From the NCBI GenBank assembly GCA_017592665.1, contig JAGFNW010000009.1:1-64000 (forward strand): a DNA stretch of 64,000 nucleotides, given 5' to 3'. Source of the stretch: Streptosporangiaceae bacterium NEAU-GS5 (GTDB taxonomy: Bacteria > Actinomycetota > Actinomycetes > Streptosporangiales > Streptosporangiaceae). The position numbers and the translations under genes are program-made. The notes under the pieces are model-generated. The model was not told the origin of the DNA, searched no databases, and saw nothing but the letters and a program-made list of their open reading frames with translations. The first letter of the stretch is position 1. Every line of letters begins with the position of its first letter. Shown here piece by piece: positions 51,369 through 60,851 of the stretch.

Positions 51369-53626
51369 GCGAACGCCAGGGCGTACGGCGGGTCGTACCA
51401 GTAGTCGAGATGCCCGAGCGCGGCGGCCAGCGGCTGGCCCGGCGACTCCGGCAGGGCCGGATCCCAGGAGAACCAGTCCACCCAGACCTGCCCGTCCGGC
51501 TTGACGGCCGCCGAGCCCCTGGCCTGCCTCGCGAGGTACGCCCGCAGGGCCTCGTCCCCGCCCAGCGGATCCACCCGCTCGAACACGGGCCAGCCGATCG
51601 GGTCGCTCAGCCGGTAGAGGTTGACCCACTTCGGCACGGTGTCCCGTACGGCCGCCAGGCTGCCCGCGCCGAAGTAGGCGGGGAAGTAGGTCGCGTAGAG
51701 GCGGCGCAGCGGCGAGCCGTGGGTGAGCAGCGTGACCCGCCTGGCCGGGTCGCCGTCGAGGTGGAGCACGGTGGCCGCGGCGATGACGCTGCCCTGGCTG
51801 TGCCCCGACAGCACGACGCGGTCGTCGTCGCCGGTGACGAGCACGGGGATCCGTCCCAGCAGATCCGGAATGACCCGCTCGGTGTAGCAGGGCGGGGCCA
51901 GCGGGTGGACGGCGCGCGGCCAGAAGGTGGCCACGTCCCACACGACGCCGACCATCCGCCGGAGCTTCGAATCGGAGTACGTCCTCCGGCCGAGCACGAA
52001 CAGGCCCACGACCAGCGTCGTGATGGCCCAGCTGCCCGCGGTGGCGAGCAGGCCCATCCACCCGGTCAGCGGCGAGTGATATCCGTAGTTCAGCACCGTG
52101 ATCACGGTCGTGCCGATCAGCCCGACCAGCGTGATGGGCACGAGCACGAGCCCGGCGCGGTCGGTGAGCGACGCGAGCGCCCAGACACCGGCCACGCCGC
52201 CGCGCTCCGGCCGCTCGTAGAAGTCGTCAAGCGGAGGCCGGTTGAGCTGGTCGAGCAGCCGGCGGCGCGCGCCGTTGCGTACCCGAAGCAAGACCACGAC
52301 CACGACGACCAGGCACAGGCCGAGCACGGGGATGAGCGTCGCGGTCCACCAGGCCGTGTCCTCCAGCTCGAGCGGCCGGCCGCCGCCGAAGAACGACGCG
52401 CACCAGAAGGTGGCGCCGAGCGCGAGCGCGTTGGCGGCCCCGGCCGCGCACATCATCACGAACCAGCTCACCAGTCCCCACATGGCGCGGCGCTCCAGAG
52501 GGTTCGCCGGTGGCGTACGCGGCCGGTCGAGAACGGCGAGGACGAGGATGGCCGCGAACAGTCCGACGGCCAGCGCCGCGAGCAGCGCGAACTCGGCCTG
52601 CCGGTCGCCGAACGCCGGAAGCAGCACCTGCTCGCGGTGCGATCCGCGGAGACCGGCGAAGGCGATGGCGATCGTGGTCACGACGATCGCGAGCGCGGCG
52701 GCCCGCAGGCCCGAGCAGAGCGGCTTCAGGTACCACTCGGCCGGATTGCGTTCGCCCGGATCGACCCGCCGCGCGATCCCAGGGTGAACGACGAGCAGCG
52801 CCGCCGCGCCCTGGACCGCCGCGTTGGCGACGGCGAGCGTCAGACCGGTCCGCTCGGGCGTGAACGGCGCGGCCACCGCGAGACCGACGGCGCCGAGGGC
52901 GAAGCCGATGTGCAGTTGCCGAAGGCGCCTGACCGGCTCGGCCCCGTGCCATAGCCGGGGGCGGGCCAGCAGCGGCCGGTCCTGTCCGCCCACGCCGCAC
53001 ATCGGCTGCCGCTCGTCCCGCTGCCAGGTCTTGCGCCCGAGCCACCACAGCAGGGCGATCACGGCGAGCGGCACGAGCGCGGTGAAGGCCAGGCGGCGTG
53101 AGACCACCGGCCCGGACAGGTCGCCGATCCAGCGGATCCACACCGGCGCCGCCGGCCCCGCGCAGGGCTTGCCGGGCGAGGTGCACTGCCAGCCGATGAG
53201 GTCGACGCTCGACCGGATCGCGGCGTTGACGAGGACGGCCGTCAGCAGCAGGGCGAACAGCCGCTGGCCCGCCTCGACCGCGTGCCGCAGCCGCCGCGCC
53301 CAGCCTCCCGCCGGCCGGGGCAGCATGAAGCACGCCAGGTTGGCCAGGGCGAAGGGCAGCAGCAGAAGCCAGAGCGCGTCCATCTTGCCGCCCGAGGTGA
53401 GCCCGCCCCACGCGTACGCCTCCCGGTGCCGGCGCCCTGGCACGTCCCCATCCGGTGAGCTCGGTGGCCCGCCCGGCCACCAGCGGCGATAGAAGCCCGT
53501 CGTACGGTCGCCGTGGACGAGCCGGACGGTGGGCGAGTTGAGCATGCCCTCCGGCGGCGTGCCGGAGACCCCGTGGATGCGGAGCTCGGTCAGGCCACCG
53601 GTGGTGTAGTCGAGGAAACCATCCAT
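51347..53626 (-). CDS. Multi-helix membrane protein with an alpha/beta-hydrolase (lipase-like) domain
   Basis: A 759-aa protein. An N-terminal cytosolic segment (TELRIHGVSGTPPEGML) precedes about ten hydrophobic helices between 85 and 580. The C-terminal domain has the nucleophile elbow VVLSGHSQGSVIAAATVL (Ser near residue 607) followed by LTHGSPLRRLYATYFPAYFG, as in lipases. The last residues end at LSRMT. HGVSGTPP at the N-terminus is a recurring mark of this actinobacterial family. It probably cleaves a lipid or ester at the membrane. Start taken at ATG 53626; ATG 53662 is possible. Confidence 0.75.
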   Translation of the reverse strand: MDGFLDYTTGGLTELRIHGVSGTPPEGMLNSPTVRLVHGDRTTGFYRRWWPGGPPSSPDGDVPGRRHREAYAWGGLTSGGKMDALWLLLLPFALANLACFMLPRPAGGWARRLRHAVEAGQRLFALLLTAVLVNAAIRSSVDLIGWQCTSPGKPCAGPAAPVWIRWIGDLSGPVVSRRLAFTALVPLAVIALLWWLGRKTWQRDERQPMCGVGGQDRPLLARPRLWHGAEPVRRLRQLHIGFALGAVGLAVAAPFTPERTGLTLAVANAAVQGAAALLVVHPGIARRVDPGERNPAEWYLKPLCSGLRAAALAIVVTTIAIAFAGLRGSHREQVLLPAFGDRQAEFALLAALAVGLFAAILVLAVLDRPRTPPANPLERRAMWGLVSWFVMMCAAGAANALALGATFWCASFFGGGRPLELEDTAWWTATLIPVLGLCLVVVVVVLLRVRNGARRRLLDQLNRPPLDDFYERPERGGVAGVWALASLTDRAGLVLVPITLVGLIGTTVITVLNYGYHSPLTGWMGLLATAGSWAITTLVVGLFVLGRRTYSDSKLRRMVGVVWDVATFWPRAVHPLAPPCYTERVIPDLLGRIPVLVTGDDDRVVLSGHSQGSVIAAATVLHLDGDPARRVTLLTHGSPLRRLYATYFPAYFGAGSLAAVRDTVPKWVNLYRLSDPIGWPVFERVDPLGGDEALRAYLARQARGSAAVKPDGQVWVDWFSWDPALPESPGQPLAAALGHLDYWYDPPYALAFAYLSRMT

Positions 53627-53727
53627 ATCGAGGAAGAGCCCCCCGCCCGCCCCCCGATACAAGACGTATCAAAGTGCTCACGCAAAGGTTACATCGGGTC
53701 CTTTCCGGTTGACTCTTTCGGCTGCGA

Positions 53728-53742
53728 ATTGTCGGGAACAAT
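53728..53742. promoter_or_regulatory. Palindrome ATTGT-CGGGA-ACAAT
   Basis: A perfect 5-bp inverted repeat with a 5-bp spacer in the 291-nt region between the divergent hydrolase and SARP genes. The region is AT-rich compared with its surroundings and holds no gene. Confidence 0.4.
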
Positions 53743-53846
53743 GGTCAGCGCATAAAGATTGCGTATGTTTTTCGACTGTCGTCGGTAGTCAAATGCGCAC
53801 ATAGCGCGAAGACGCCCGCTCTTTGCCGAATTTTCCGCTTCTACAC

Positions 53847-53859
53847 AAGATCGGATCTT
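53847..53859. promoter_or_regulatory. Palindrome AAGATC-G-GATCTT
   Basis: A perfect 6-bp inverted repeat with one central base, 58 nt before the SARP GTG start. A candidate operator for the SARP-transporter operon. Confidence 0.4.
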
Positions 53860-53917
53860 CAAATCCCGGAGGTCAAAGGCACATACTGACGGTGGTTTCT
53901 GGAAGGGAGGCCTTCGC

Positions 53918-55894
53918 GTGGAATTTTTCATGCTGGGGCCGCTGGCGGCGGAAGCCGACGGGGAGCGGTTGGAATTGGGGGGGCCGCGTCATCGTGTCGT
54001 GCTGGCCACGCTGCTGCTCGACGCGAACCGGATGGTGCCGGTCGGGCGGCTCATGGAGGCGGTCTATCACGGGAGACCGCCGGCCACATCACGGGGACAG
54101 ATTCAGTCGTGCGTGTCGGTGCTGCGCCGCTTGTTCGGCACGCGCGGTCATCCTGGGCTGATCTCCAGCACACCACAGGGGTACGCGATCCGGATCCCCC
54201 CTGAACGGATCGACGCCTATCGTTTCGAGGCCACGGTGAACAGGGCCCGGCGCTGCCCTCATCCGGCGGACGCGGTGGCCCTCTACCGGGAGGCGCGCGC
54301 CCTGTGGCAGGGGCACGCGCTCGAAGGCCTGCGCAGCCCGCTGCTCCAGGCCGCGGCGAGCCGGCTGACCGAGATGCGGATCACGGCCGCCGAGGAATGC
54401 ATGGAGCTGGAGCTCGAGCTCGGCGACCCGGGGCGGCTGGTCGGCGAGCTGTCCCGGCTGGTGCTCGAACACCCGCTCAGGGAGCGCTTCCGCGCCCAGC
54501 TGATGACGGCCCTGCACCGCGCCGGGCGGCGCGCCGAGGCGCTGGACGTCTACCAGCGCACGGAGCAGAGCTGGGCCGGCGATTTCGGCATCGAGCCGGG
54601 GGAGGAGCTGCGCCGGACCTACGAGGCCATCATCGCCGACCAGGAGCACGGCACGGCGCTGCCGCCCGCGGTCGCCGACTTCACCGGGCGCACCGGGCAG
54701 ATGACCCAGATCATGAGATTGCTGCAGGTCAGGGCGCTCGCCGTACCGATCATCGTGATCGTCGGGCGGCCCGGCGCGGGCAAGACGAGCCTCGCCGTAC
54801 AGGTGGCGCACCGGGCCCCGGCGGGCGGCCGCCTGTTCGCGGCCATGTGCGGCAGCGCCGCCCGCCCGGTGAGCCCGCATCATGTGCTGGGCCAGTTCCT
54901 CGGCGAGCTCGGCGTGCCGGGGCCGCCCGCCGACGTGGAGGAGCGGGCCGAGATCTTCCGCGATCTCGCCCGCCGGACGCTGGTCGTGCTGGACGACGCG
55001 GCCGACGAGGCGCAGGTCCGCCCGCTGCTGCCGGGCGATCCGGGCTCCGCCGTGCTCATCACCAGCCGGGGGCGGCTGCCGGGGCTGCCCGGCGCGGTCC
55101 ACGTCGACGTCCCGGTCTTCGAGCCCGACCAGTCCGTCGAGCTGCTGTCCCGGATCGCCGGCCCGCAGGCGCGCGAGGATCCCCAGCAGGCCGCCGAGCT
55201 GGCCGAACTGGCCGGACTGTGCGGGCATCTGCCGCTCGCGCTCCGCATCGCGGGAACGCGGCTGCCCGGGCGCGGGCTGCGCGACCTCGTCGCCCGGCTG
55301 CGGGACGAGACCCGGCGCCTGGACGAGCTGCGTTACGGCGACCTCGGTGTGCGGGCCGGCCTCACGGTCGCCTACGACCGCCTCGGGGACGACGCCCGGC
55401 GGCTGTTCCGGCGGCTGGCCATCCTCGACGTCCCGGCGCTCCCCGTCTGGACCGCGGCCGCCCTGCTCGGCGGCACCACGCGGGACGCCGAGGACCTGAT
55501 GGACGAGCTGGCCGACGTCCACCTGGTCGACGCGGTGGGTGCGGGCCGCTACCGCTTCCACGACCTGGTCAAGGTGTTCGCGCGCGAACGGCTGGCGCGG
55601 GAGGAGCCGCCCGCCGACCGGACGGAGGCGCTCAACCGGCTCATCGCCGGCGCGCTGACGCTGCTCACGCGCAAGCCGGAGGAGGCGCGCATGATGGCCG
55701 GCGCGGCCGTGCGCGCCCTCGAAATGGCAGGGGTCCAGCCGTCGCCCCACCCGGTGGTCCAGCTGTCGTCCCATCCGGGAGTTCAGCCGTCGTCCCACCC
55801 GGTGGACACCGGCGTCCGGGACGGCCCGGGTGGCGAACGCCGATCACCAGGGCCACAATTGTCAGTCTTTCTGTCGGGATGCTCCGGAGAGTAA
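53918..55894 (+). CDS. SARP regulator with NB-ARC domain, no TPR
   Basis: A 658-aa regulator at a GTG behind GGGAGG. Winged helix and BTAD lie at about 1-245 (EFFMLGPLAAEADGERLELG; RGQIQSCVSVLRRLFG; WQGHALEGLRSPLLQAAASR). NB-ARC spans about 250-600 with P-loop VGRPGAGKTSLAVQV (about 283), LVVLDDAADEAQVRPLLPG, and LPLALRIAGTRL. It stops soon after, without TPRs, and ends in a degenerate repeat (VQPSPHPVVQL, VQPSSHPV). It lies 4 nt before an oligopeptide importer operon, so it is co-transcribed with it and is the likely controller. Close in sequence to the second SARP at 61238. Confidence 0.9.
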   Translation: MEFFMLGPLAAEADGERLELGGPRHRVVLATLLLDANRMVPVGRLMEAVYHGRPPATSRGQIQSCVSVLRRLFGTRGHPGLISSTPQGYAIRIPPERIDAYRFEATVNRARRCPHPADAVALYREARALWQGHALEGLRSPLLQAAASRLTEMRITAAEECMELELELGDPGRLVGELSRLVLEHPLRERFRAQLMTALHRAGRRAEALDVYQRTEQSWAGDFGIEPGEELRRTYEAIIADQEHGTALPPAVADFTGRTGQMTQIMRLLQVRALAVPIIVIVGRPGAGKTSLAVQVAHRAPAGGRLFAAMCGSAARPVSPHHVLGQFLGELGVPGPPADVEERAEIFRDLARRTLVVLDDAADEAQVRPLLPGDPGSAVLITSRGRLPGLPGAVHVDVPVFEPDQSVELLSRIAGPQAREDPQQAAELAELAGLCGHLPLALRIAGTRLPGRGLRDLVARLRDETRRLDELRYGDLGVRAGLTVAYDRLGDDARRLFRRLAILDVPALPVWTAAALLGGTTRDAEDLMDELADVHLVDAVGAGRYRFHDLVKVFARERLAREEPPADRTEALNRLIAGALTLLTRKPEEARMMAGAAVRALEMAGVQPSPHPVVQLSSHPGVQPSSHPVDTGVRDGPGGERRSPGPQLSVFLSGCSGE

Positions 55895-55898
55895 AAAC

Positions 55899-57419
55899 GT
55901 GAAACAGCAGGGAACTGCGCTCACTGGCTTATGTCTCACCCGCTTGACAGTTGTTTTCTCGGCGCTCGCGCTGATTGCCGGCCTCGCCTCATGCGCCGCG
56001 CGCACGGCCGAGCCGCGGGGCGAAATCCCGCTCAATGTCGGGTCCCTGTATGAACCGCAGAACCTCGACAACGTGGGCGGGGGAGGGCAGGGCGCGACCG
56101 AGGCGCTCGCGGGCAACGTCTACGAAGGCCTGTTCAAGATCACCGACTCGGGGGCGGTCGAGAAATCCCTCGCGGAGAGCTACCTGACGGCTCCCGACGG
56201 CCTCACTTACACCTTCCACCTGCGTCCCGGGGTGCGCTTCCACTCCGGCGACCCGCTGACCGCGGCCGACGTCAAATACAGCCTGGAGCGGATCCTCGCG
56301 GCGAGTTCGAAGTCGTCGCGCAAGAGCTCGCTCGGCGTCATCAAGACCATCGCCGCGCCGGACGACACGACCGTCGTGGTGACCCTGTCCAGCAAGTCCA
56401 TCTCGTTCGTCTACAACCTCGGCTTCGTCTGGATCGTCAACGACAAGGACACCGATCCGGCCACACAGGAGGACGGCACCGGCCCCTACCGCCTGGCCGA
56501 ATGGCGGCGCGGGGCCACGCTGACCCTCACGCGGTCCGACCGCTACTGGGGCGCGCCCGCCAAGAGCGCGCGCGTCGTCTTCCACTACTTCACCGACGCG
56601 GCGGCGATGAACAACGCCCTGCTGACCGGCGCCGTGGACGTGGTCACCAGCGAGCAGAGCCCCGACGCGCTGGCCCAGTTCAACCAGGACCACAGCTTCA
56701 CGATCAGCGAGGGCCGCTCCACCACCAAGCTGCTGCTCGCGTTCAACGACCGCGTGCCGCCGTTCAACGACGCGCGGATCCGCCGCGCCGTCAGCTCGGC
56801 GATCGACGACCACAAGCTGCTGAACGCCATCTGGAACGGCCACGGCATGGTGATCGGCTCGATGGTCCCGCCGACCGACCCGTGGTACGAGGACCTCACC
56901 GGCGTCAACCCCTACGACGTGGCCCTGGCCAAGCGGCTGCTGACAGAGGCCGGCAAGCCGTCCGGATTCACCTTCACCCTGGACACGCCCACCTATGACC
57001 CGCACCCGACGATCGCCGCGTTCGTCGTCTCGGAGCTCGCCAAGGTCGGGATCACCGCGAAGATCAACTCGATCAGCGCCGACGAGTGGTACAGCAAGGT
57101 CTTCCAGAAGCACGACTTCACCGCCACGCTGCAGGAACACGTCAACGACCGGGACATCCGCTGGTACGCCGATCCCAACTTCTACTGGGGCTACGACAAC
57201 AAGAAGGTCTCCGACTGGGTGATCCGATCCGAGTCCGCGGGCTCGGCCGAGGAGCAGATCGAGCTGCTGCGCAAGGTCGCGCGGCAGATAGCCGAGGACG
57301 CGGCCAGCGACTGGCTCTATCTGAACCCGCAGATCGTGGTCAGCGCGTCGAAGGTCACCGGCTATCCGGTGAACGGCCTGAACGCCCAGTTCTTCGTGTA
57401 CGACATCGTCAAGCGCTGA
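55899..57419 (+). CDS. Oligopeptide ABC transporter substrate-binding lipoprotein
   Basis: A 506-aa SBP_bac_5 family protein (DppA/OppA type) that captures extracellular peptides or similar ligands. Lipoprotein signal with lipobox LASC (LIAGLASCAAR). The family core is clear: TYTFHLRPGVRFHSGDPLTA with DVKYSLERIL, then DDTTVVVTLSSKSISFVYNL, and NDARIRRAVSSAIDDHKLL. GTG start 4 nt behind the SARP gene with GGAGAG upstream. It forms a complete importer with the four following genes. Confidence 0.92.
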   Translation: MKQQGTALTGLCLTRLTVVFSALALIAGLASCAARTAEPRGEIPLNVGSLYEPQNLDNVGGGGQGATEALAGNVYEGLFKITDSGAVEKSLAESYLTAPDGLTYTFHLRPGVRFHSGDPLTAADVKYSLERILAASSKSSRKSSLGVIKTIAAPDDTTVVVTLSSKSISFVYNLGFVWIVNDKDTDPATQEDGTGPYRLAEWRRGATLTLTRSDRYWGAPAKSARVVFHYFTDAAAMNNALLTGAVDVVTSEQSPDALAQFNQDHSFTISEGRSTTKLLLAFNDRVPPFNDARIRRAVSSAIDDHKLLNAIWNGHGMVIGSMVPPTDPWYEDLTGVNPYDVALAKRLLTEAGKPSGFTFTLDTPTYDPHPTIAAFVVSELAKVGITAKINSISADEWYSKVFQKHDFTATLQEHVNDRDIRWYADPNFYWGYDNKKVSDWVIRSESAGSAEEQIELLRKVARQIAEDAASDWLYLNPQIVVSASKVTGYPVNGLNAQFFVYDIVKR

Positions 57420-58372
57420 TGCTGGCGTATCTGGCCCGCCGGACCCTGCTTCTCGCGGCGTCCTTGCTGGTCGCGAGCGCCGTGCTGTTCGTGCTGCTGC
57501 GGCTGCTGCCGGGCGACGCGGCGACCACGCTGCTCAGCCTGGACGCCGACGCCGGACAGGTCGCCGCCGTGCGGCGCGAGCTCGGCGTGGACCGGCCGAT
57601 TCCCGGCCAGTTCGCGATCTGGCTCGACCATCTGGCCCGGCTCGACTTCGGCCGGTCGTTCGTCAGCCGGGCCCCGGTGGGCGAGGAGATCGCGGCCCGG
57701 CTGGACGTCACGATCCCGCTCACGCTGATGGCGTTCGCGCTGGCCGTGGTCATCGCCATCCCGGCCGGGGTGCGGACGGCCGCCCGGGGCCGCTCCTGGG
57801 TGCTGGCCGCGCTGACCCAGCTCGGCCTGGCCGTGCCGGTGTTCTGGGTCGGCATGCTGCTGATGAACGTGTTCGCGCTGCGGCTGCGCTGGCTGCCGGC
57901 CGGCGGATTCCCACCGGACGGCTGGGCCGACCCGATGGCCGCCCTGGCCTGCCTCGCGCTGCCCGTGCTGACCGTGGCGCTGGTCATGTCCGCGGTGCTG
58001 GTCCGCTACGTGCACTCGGCCACCCTCGACGTCCTCGACAGCGGCTACCTGCGGACGGCGCGGGCGCTCGGCGCGAGCTTCCCGGCCGCCATGTGGCGGC
58101 ACGGGCTGCGCAACGCGGCCGCGCCCGTGGTGCCGATCCTCGGCATCGAGCTGGCCACGACGTTCGTCGGCGCCGTGGTCGTGGAGGACGTGTTCGCGCT
58201 GCCGGGGCTCGGCGGGCTTCTGGTGCGGGCGTTCGAGCGGCACGACTATCCGGTGATCCAGGGCGTCCTCGCGCTCAGCACGTTCGCCGTGCTGGCCGCG
58301 GGGTTCCTGGCCGATCTGCTGCAGCGGCTGCTCGATCCCCGGCTGCGCCGCTCGATCGCGGGCAGCCCATGA
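57419..58372 (+). CDS. Oligopeptide ABC transporter permease (DppB/OppB-like)
   Basis: A 317-aa permease with six helices and the inner-membrane coupling motif near the end (RTARALGASFPAAMWRHGLR). The N-terminal YLARRTLLLAASLLVASAVL and LLPGDAA are typical of DppB. The first base of its ATG is the last of the binding-protein stop (TGATG). Confidence 0.91.
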   Translation: MLAYLARRTLLLAASLLVASAVLFVLLRLLPGDAATTLLSLDADAGQVAAVRRELGVDRPIPGQFAIWLDHLARLDFGRSFVSRAPVGEEIAARLDVTIPLTLMAFALAVVIAIPAGVRTAARGRSWVLAALTQLGLAVPVFWVGMLLMNVFALRLRWLPAGGFPPDGWADPMAALACLALPVLTVALVMSAVLVRYVHSATLDVLDSGYLRTARALGASFPAAMWRHGLRNAAAPVVPILGIELATTFVGAVVVEDVFALPGLGGLLVRAFERHDYPVIQGVLALSTFAVLAAGFLADLLQRLLDPRLRRSIAGSP

Positions 58373-59175
58373 ACAGGACCCTCGTGATCGGATGCGCGCT
58401 GCTCGCGCCCATCGTCGCGCTGGCCGCCGTGTCGCTGGCATGGACCCCGTACGGCCCGGCCGACACGACGGGCGGGCGGCTGACGCCCCCGGGCGCCGCC
58501 CACCTGCTGGGCACCGACCGGCTGGGCCGCGACCTGCTCACGCTCGTGATGATCGGGGCGAGGACGGCGCTGACCACCGGCGTGCTCGCGGTCGCGATCA
58601 GCGCCCTGATCGGCGTGGCCGGCGGGCTGGCCGCGGGCTTCGCCGGACGGCTGGCCGACGACGTGCTGGCCGCCGCCCTCGACATCCTGATCGCCTTCCC
58701 GGCCCTCATCCTCGCGCTGCTCGTCGTGGCGGCCGTTCGCCCGTCGCTGTTCGCGACGGTCCTCGCGATCGGCCTCGCCATGTCGGCGGTGCTGGCGCGG
58801 CTCACCCGGGCGCTGGTCAAGGGCGTCCTCGCGCAGGATTACATCACCGCGTCGCGGGCGTCGGGCACGTCGTGGCCGCGGATCGTGACGGGGCACGTGC
58901 TGCCGAACATCTGGCCGGCGCTCTCGGTCAACCTCGCGCTCCAGCTCGGCCTCGCCGTACTGGCCGAGGCCAGCCTCGCCTACCTCGGGCTGGGCGCGCC
59001 GCAGCCGGACATCTCCTGGGGGCGCCTGCTGCGCGAGGCCCAGGCGACCGTGTTCACCTCGCCCATCAGCCTCATCGCACCGGGGCTGCTGCTGGCCATG
59101 CTGGTGGCCGGCGCCAACCTGGCCGCGCAGGGCCTGCGGCTGGCCGCCGACCCGGCCCTGCGGGTGACGCGATGA
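58369..59175 (+). CDS. Oligopeptide ABC transporter permease (DppC/OppC-like)
   Basis: A 268-aa permease with HLLGTDRLGRDLLTLVMIGA at the N-terminal side, the DppC/OppC signature, and the EAA-type loop DYITASRASGTSWPRIVTGH. ATGA overlap with the previous gene. Pairs with the DppB-like subunit. Confidence 0.91.
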   Translation: MNRTLVIGCALLAPIVALAAVSLAWTPYGPADTTGGRLTPPGAAHLLGTDRLGRDLLTLVMIGARTALTTGVLAVAISALIGVAGGLAAGFAGRLADDVLAAALDILIAFPALILALLVVAAVRPSLFATVLAIGLAMSAVLARLTRALVKGVLAQDYITASRASGTSWPRIVTGHVLPNIWPALSVNLALQLGLAVLAEASLAYLGLGAPQPDISWGRLLREAQATVFTSPISLIAPGLLLAMLVAGANLAAQGLRLAADPALRVTR

Positions 59176-59969
59176 CGTACCTGGAGGTCAGCGGGCTGAC
59201 CGTGCGCACGGCCGGCGATCGGACACTCGTCCGGGACGTGTCCTTCGCGCTGGACCGCGGCGACCGGCTCGGGCTGATCGGCGCGTCCGGCGCGGGCAAG
59301 ACGCTGATCGCGCTCTCGATCCTCGGCCTGCTGCCGCGCGGGCTGCGCGCTGAGGGCCGGATCCGGCTCGACGGCACGGACGTGCTGGGCGCGCCCGAGC
59401 GGCGGCTGAACCGGCTGCGCGGGCGCGCGGTGACGGCCGTCTTCCAGGAGTCGCTGGCCGCGCTGGACCCGCTCATGCGGCTCGGCGCGCAGGTCGCCCA
59501 GCCGCTCCGCCACCGGCAGGGACTGCGCGGCAAGGCCCTACGCGCCGCCGTCGTCGCGGCGCTCGAGAGCGTACGCCTGGCGGACCCGGAGCGGATGGCC
59601 CGCGCCTATCCGCACGAGGTGTCCGGCGGGCAGCGCCAGCGTGTGGCCATCGCCATGGCGCTCGCCTGCGAGCCGGCGCTGCTCATCGCCGACGAGCCCA
59701 CCTCGTCCCTGGACACCACCGTGCAGGCAGAGGTGCTCGGGCTGCTCGACAGGCTCATCGGCAGGACCGGGGCGGGGCTGCTGTTCATCGGCCACGACCT
59801 CGCCGTGGTCGCCGGCGTGGCGCGCCGCCTTCTGGTGCTCGACGCGGGACAGGCGGTCGAGTCGGGGCCGGTGGCCGGCGTCCTGTCCGCCCCGGCCCAC
59901 CCCCGCACCCAGGAGCTGGTCGGCACGGCCCGGCGGCTGCGCGGCGCGCTCGAACGGATGTCGCCGTGA
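59172..59969 (+). CDS. Oligopeptide ABC transporter ATP-binding protein (DppD/OppD-like)
   Basis: A 265-aa ATPase: Walker A GASGAGKTL, Q-loop FQESLAALDP, signature VSGGQRQRVAIAM, Walker B LLIADEPTSSLD, and H-loop FIGHDLAVV. It is shorter than many OppD proteins: the C-terminal Fe-S/oligopeptide extension is missing. ATGA overlap with the previous gene. Confidence 0.92.
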   Translation: MTYLEVSGLTVRTAGDRTLVRDVSFALDRGDRLGLIGASGAGKTLIALSILGLLPRGLRAEGRIRLDGTDVLGAPERRLNRLRGRAVTAVFQESLAALDPLMRLGAQVAQPLRHRQGLRGKALRAAVVAALESVRLADPERMARAYPHEVSGGQRQRVAIAMALACEPALLIADEPTSSLDTTVQAEVLGLLDRLIGRTGAGLLFIGHDLAVVAGVARRLLVLDAGQAVESGPVAGVLSAPAHPRTQELVGTARRLRGALERMSP

Positions 59970-60727
59970 CGCCGGTGCTGGAAACCCGCGCCATCACCGT
60001 CCGCTATCGCCGCGGACCGGACGTCCTGACCGACGTGTCCGTCACCGTGCCGGAAGGCCACGGCCTGGCCGTCGTAGGGGAGTCGGGGGCGGGCAAGACC
60101 ACGCTGACACGGATCCTGCTCGGCCTGCTGCGGCCGCTCAGCGGCGCGGTGCTGCTGGACGGCGCCGCGATAGACGGCCGGCTGAGCGCGCTGCGGCGCG
60201 CGGTCCAGCCGGTCTTCCAGGACTGCTATTCCTCGCTCGATCCACGGCAGCGGGTGGATCGGATCGTCGCCGAGCCGCTGCGCTCCCTCGGCCTGGTCAC
60301 CGGCCCGGATCGGCGGGCCGAGCTCGCGCGGCGCGTGGCCGAGGCGCTGAGCTGCGTGGGGCTGCCCGAGGACGCGGCGCGTCGCTATCCGCACGAGTTC
60401 TCCGGCGGTCAGCGGCAGCGGATCGCCATCGCGCGGGCGATAGCGGGCGGGCACCGGGTGCTCATCGCCGACGAGCCGTTCAGCGCCCTCGACGCCGTCA
60501 CCACGGCCCGCCTCGTCGATCTGCTGTCCGGCCTGCGCGAACGCCGTGGGCTGACGGTGATCCTGGTGACCCACGACCTGGCGGTGGCGGCGGCGCTCTG
60601 CGCCCGGACGGCCGTGCTCGAACGCGGCCGGATAGTGGAGCACGGGGAGACCGCCGCCGTCCTCGGCCGCCCACGCCATCCGCACACCAGAAAACTGGTC
60701 GCCAGCGTGCCCCGACTACCCTCCTGA
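59966..60727 (+). CDS. Oligopeptide ABC transporter ATP-binding protein (DppF/OppF-like)
   Basis: A 253-aa ATPase starting at a GTG that overlaps the previous stop (GTGA): Walker A GESGAGKTTLT, Q-loop FQDCYSSLDP, signature FSGGQRQRIAIAR, Walker B LIADEPFSALD, and H-loop VTHDLAVA. It completes a heteromeric peptide importer of two permeases and two ATPases. Confidence 0.92.
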   Translation: MTPVLETRAITVRYRRGPDVLTDVSVTVPEGHGLAVVGESGAGKTTLTRILLGLLRPLSGAVLLDGAAIDGRLSALRRAVQPVFQDCYSSLDPRQRVDRIVAEPLRSLGLVTGPDRRAELARRVAEALSCVGLPEDAARRYPHEFSGGQRQRIAIARAIAGGHRVLIADEPFSALDAVTTARLVDLLSGLRERRGLTVILVTHDLAVAAALCARTAVLERGRIVEHGETAAVLGRPRHPHTRKLVASVPRLPS

Positions 60728-60753
60728 GCTGCGATTATCGCCACCCGATGGGA

Positions 60754-60768
60754 CCGGTCGCGGACCGG
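60754..60768. promoter_or_regulatory. Palindrome CCGGTC-GCG-GACCGG
   Basis: A perfect 6-bp inverted repeat in the 124-nt gap between the transporter and the small peptide gene. It has no T-run, so an operator for the peptide gene is as likely as a terminator stem. Confidence 0.35.
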
Positions 60769-60851
60769 AAGCCATTCGATAAGGAACCAATGGCGGGCCT
60801 TCCTAACGTGATTGTCGAGCAAGAGATTCGCGAAGCAGGTGAGGGTCAGCC

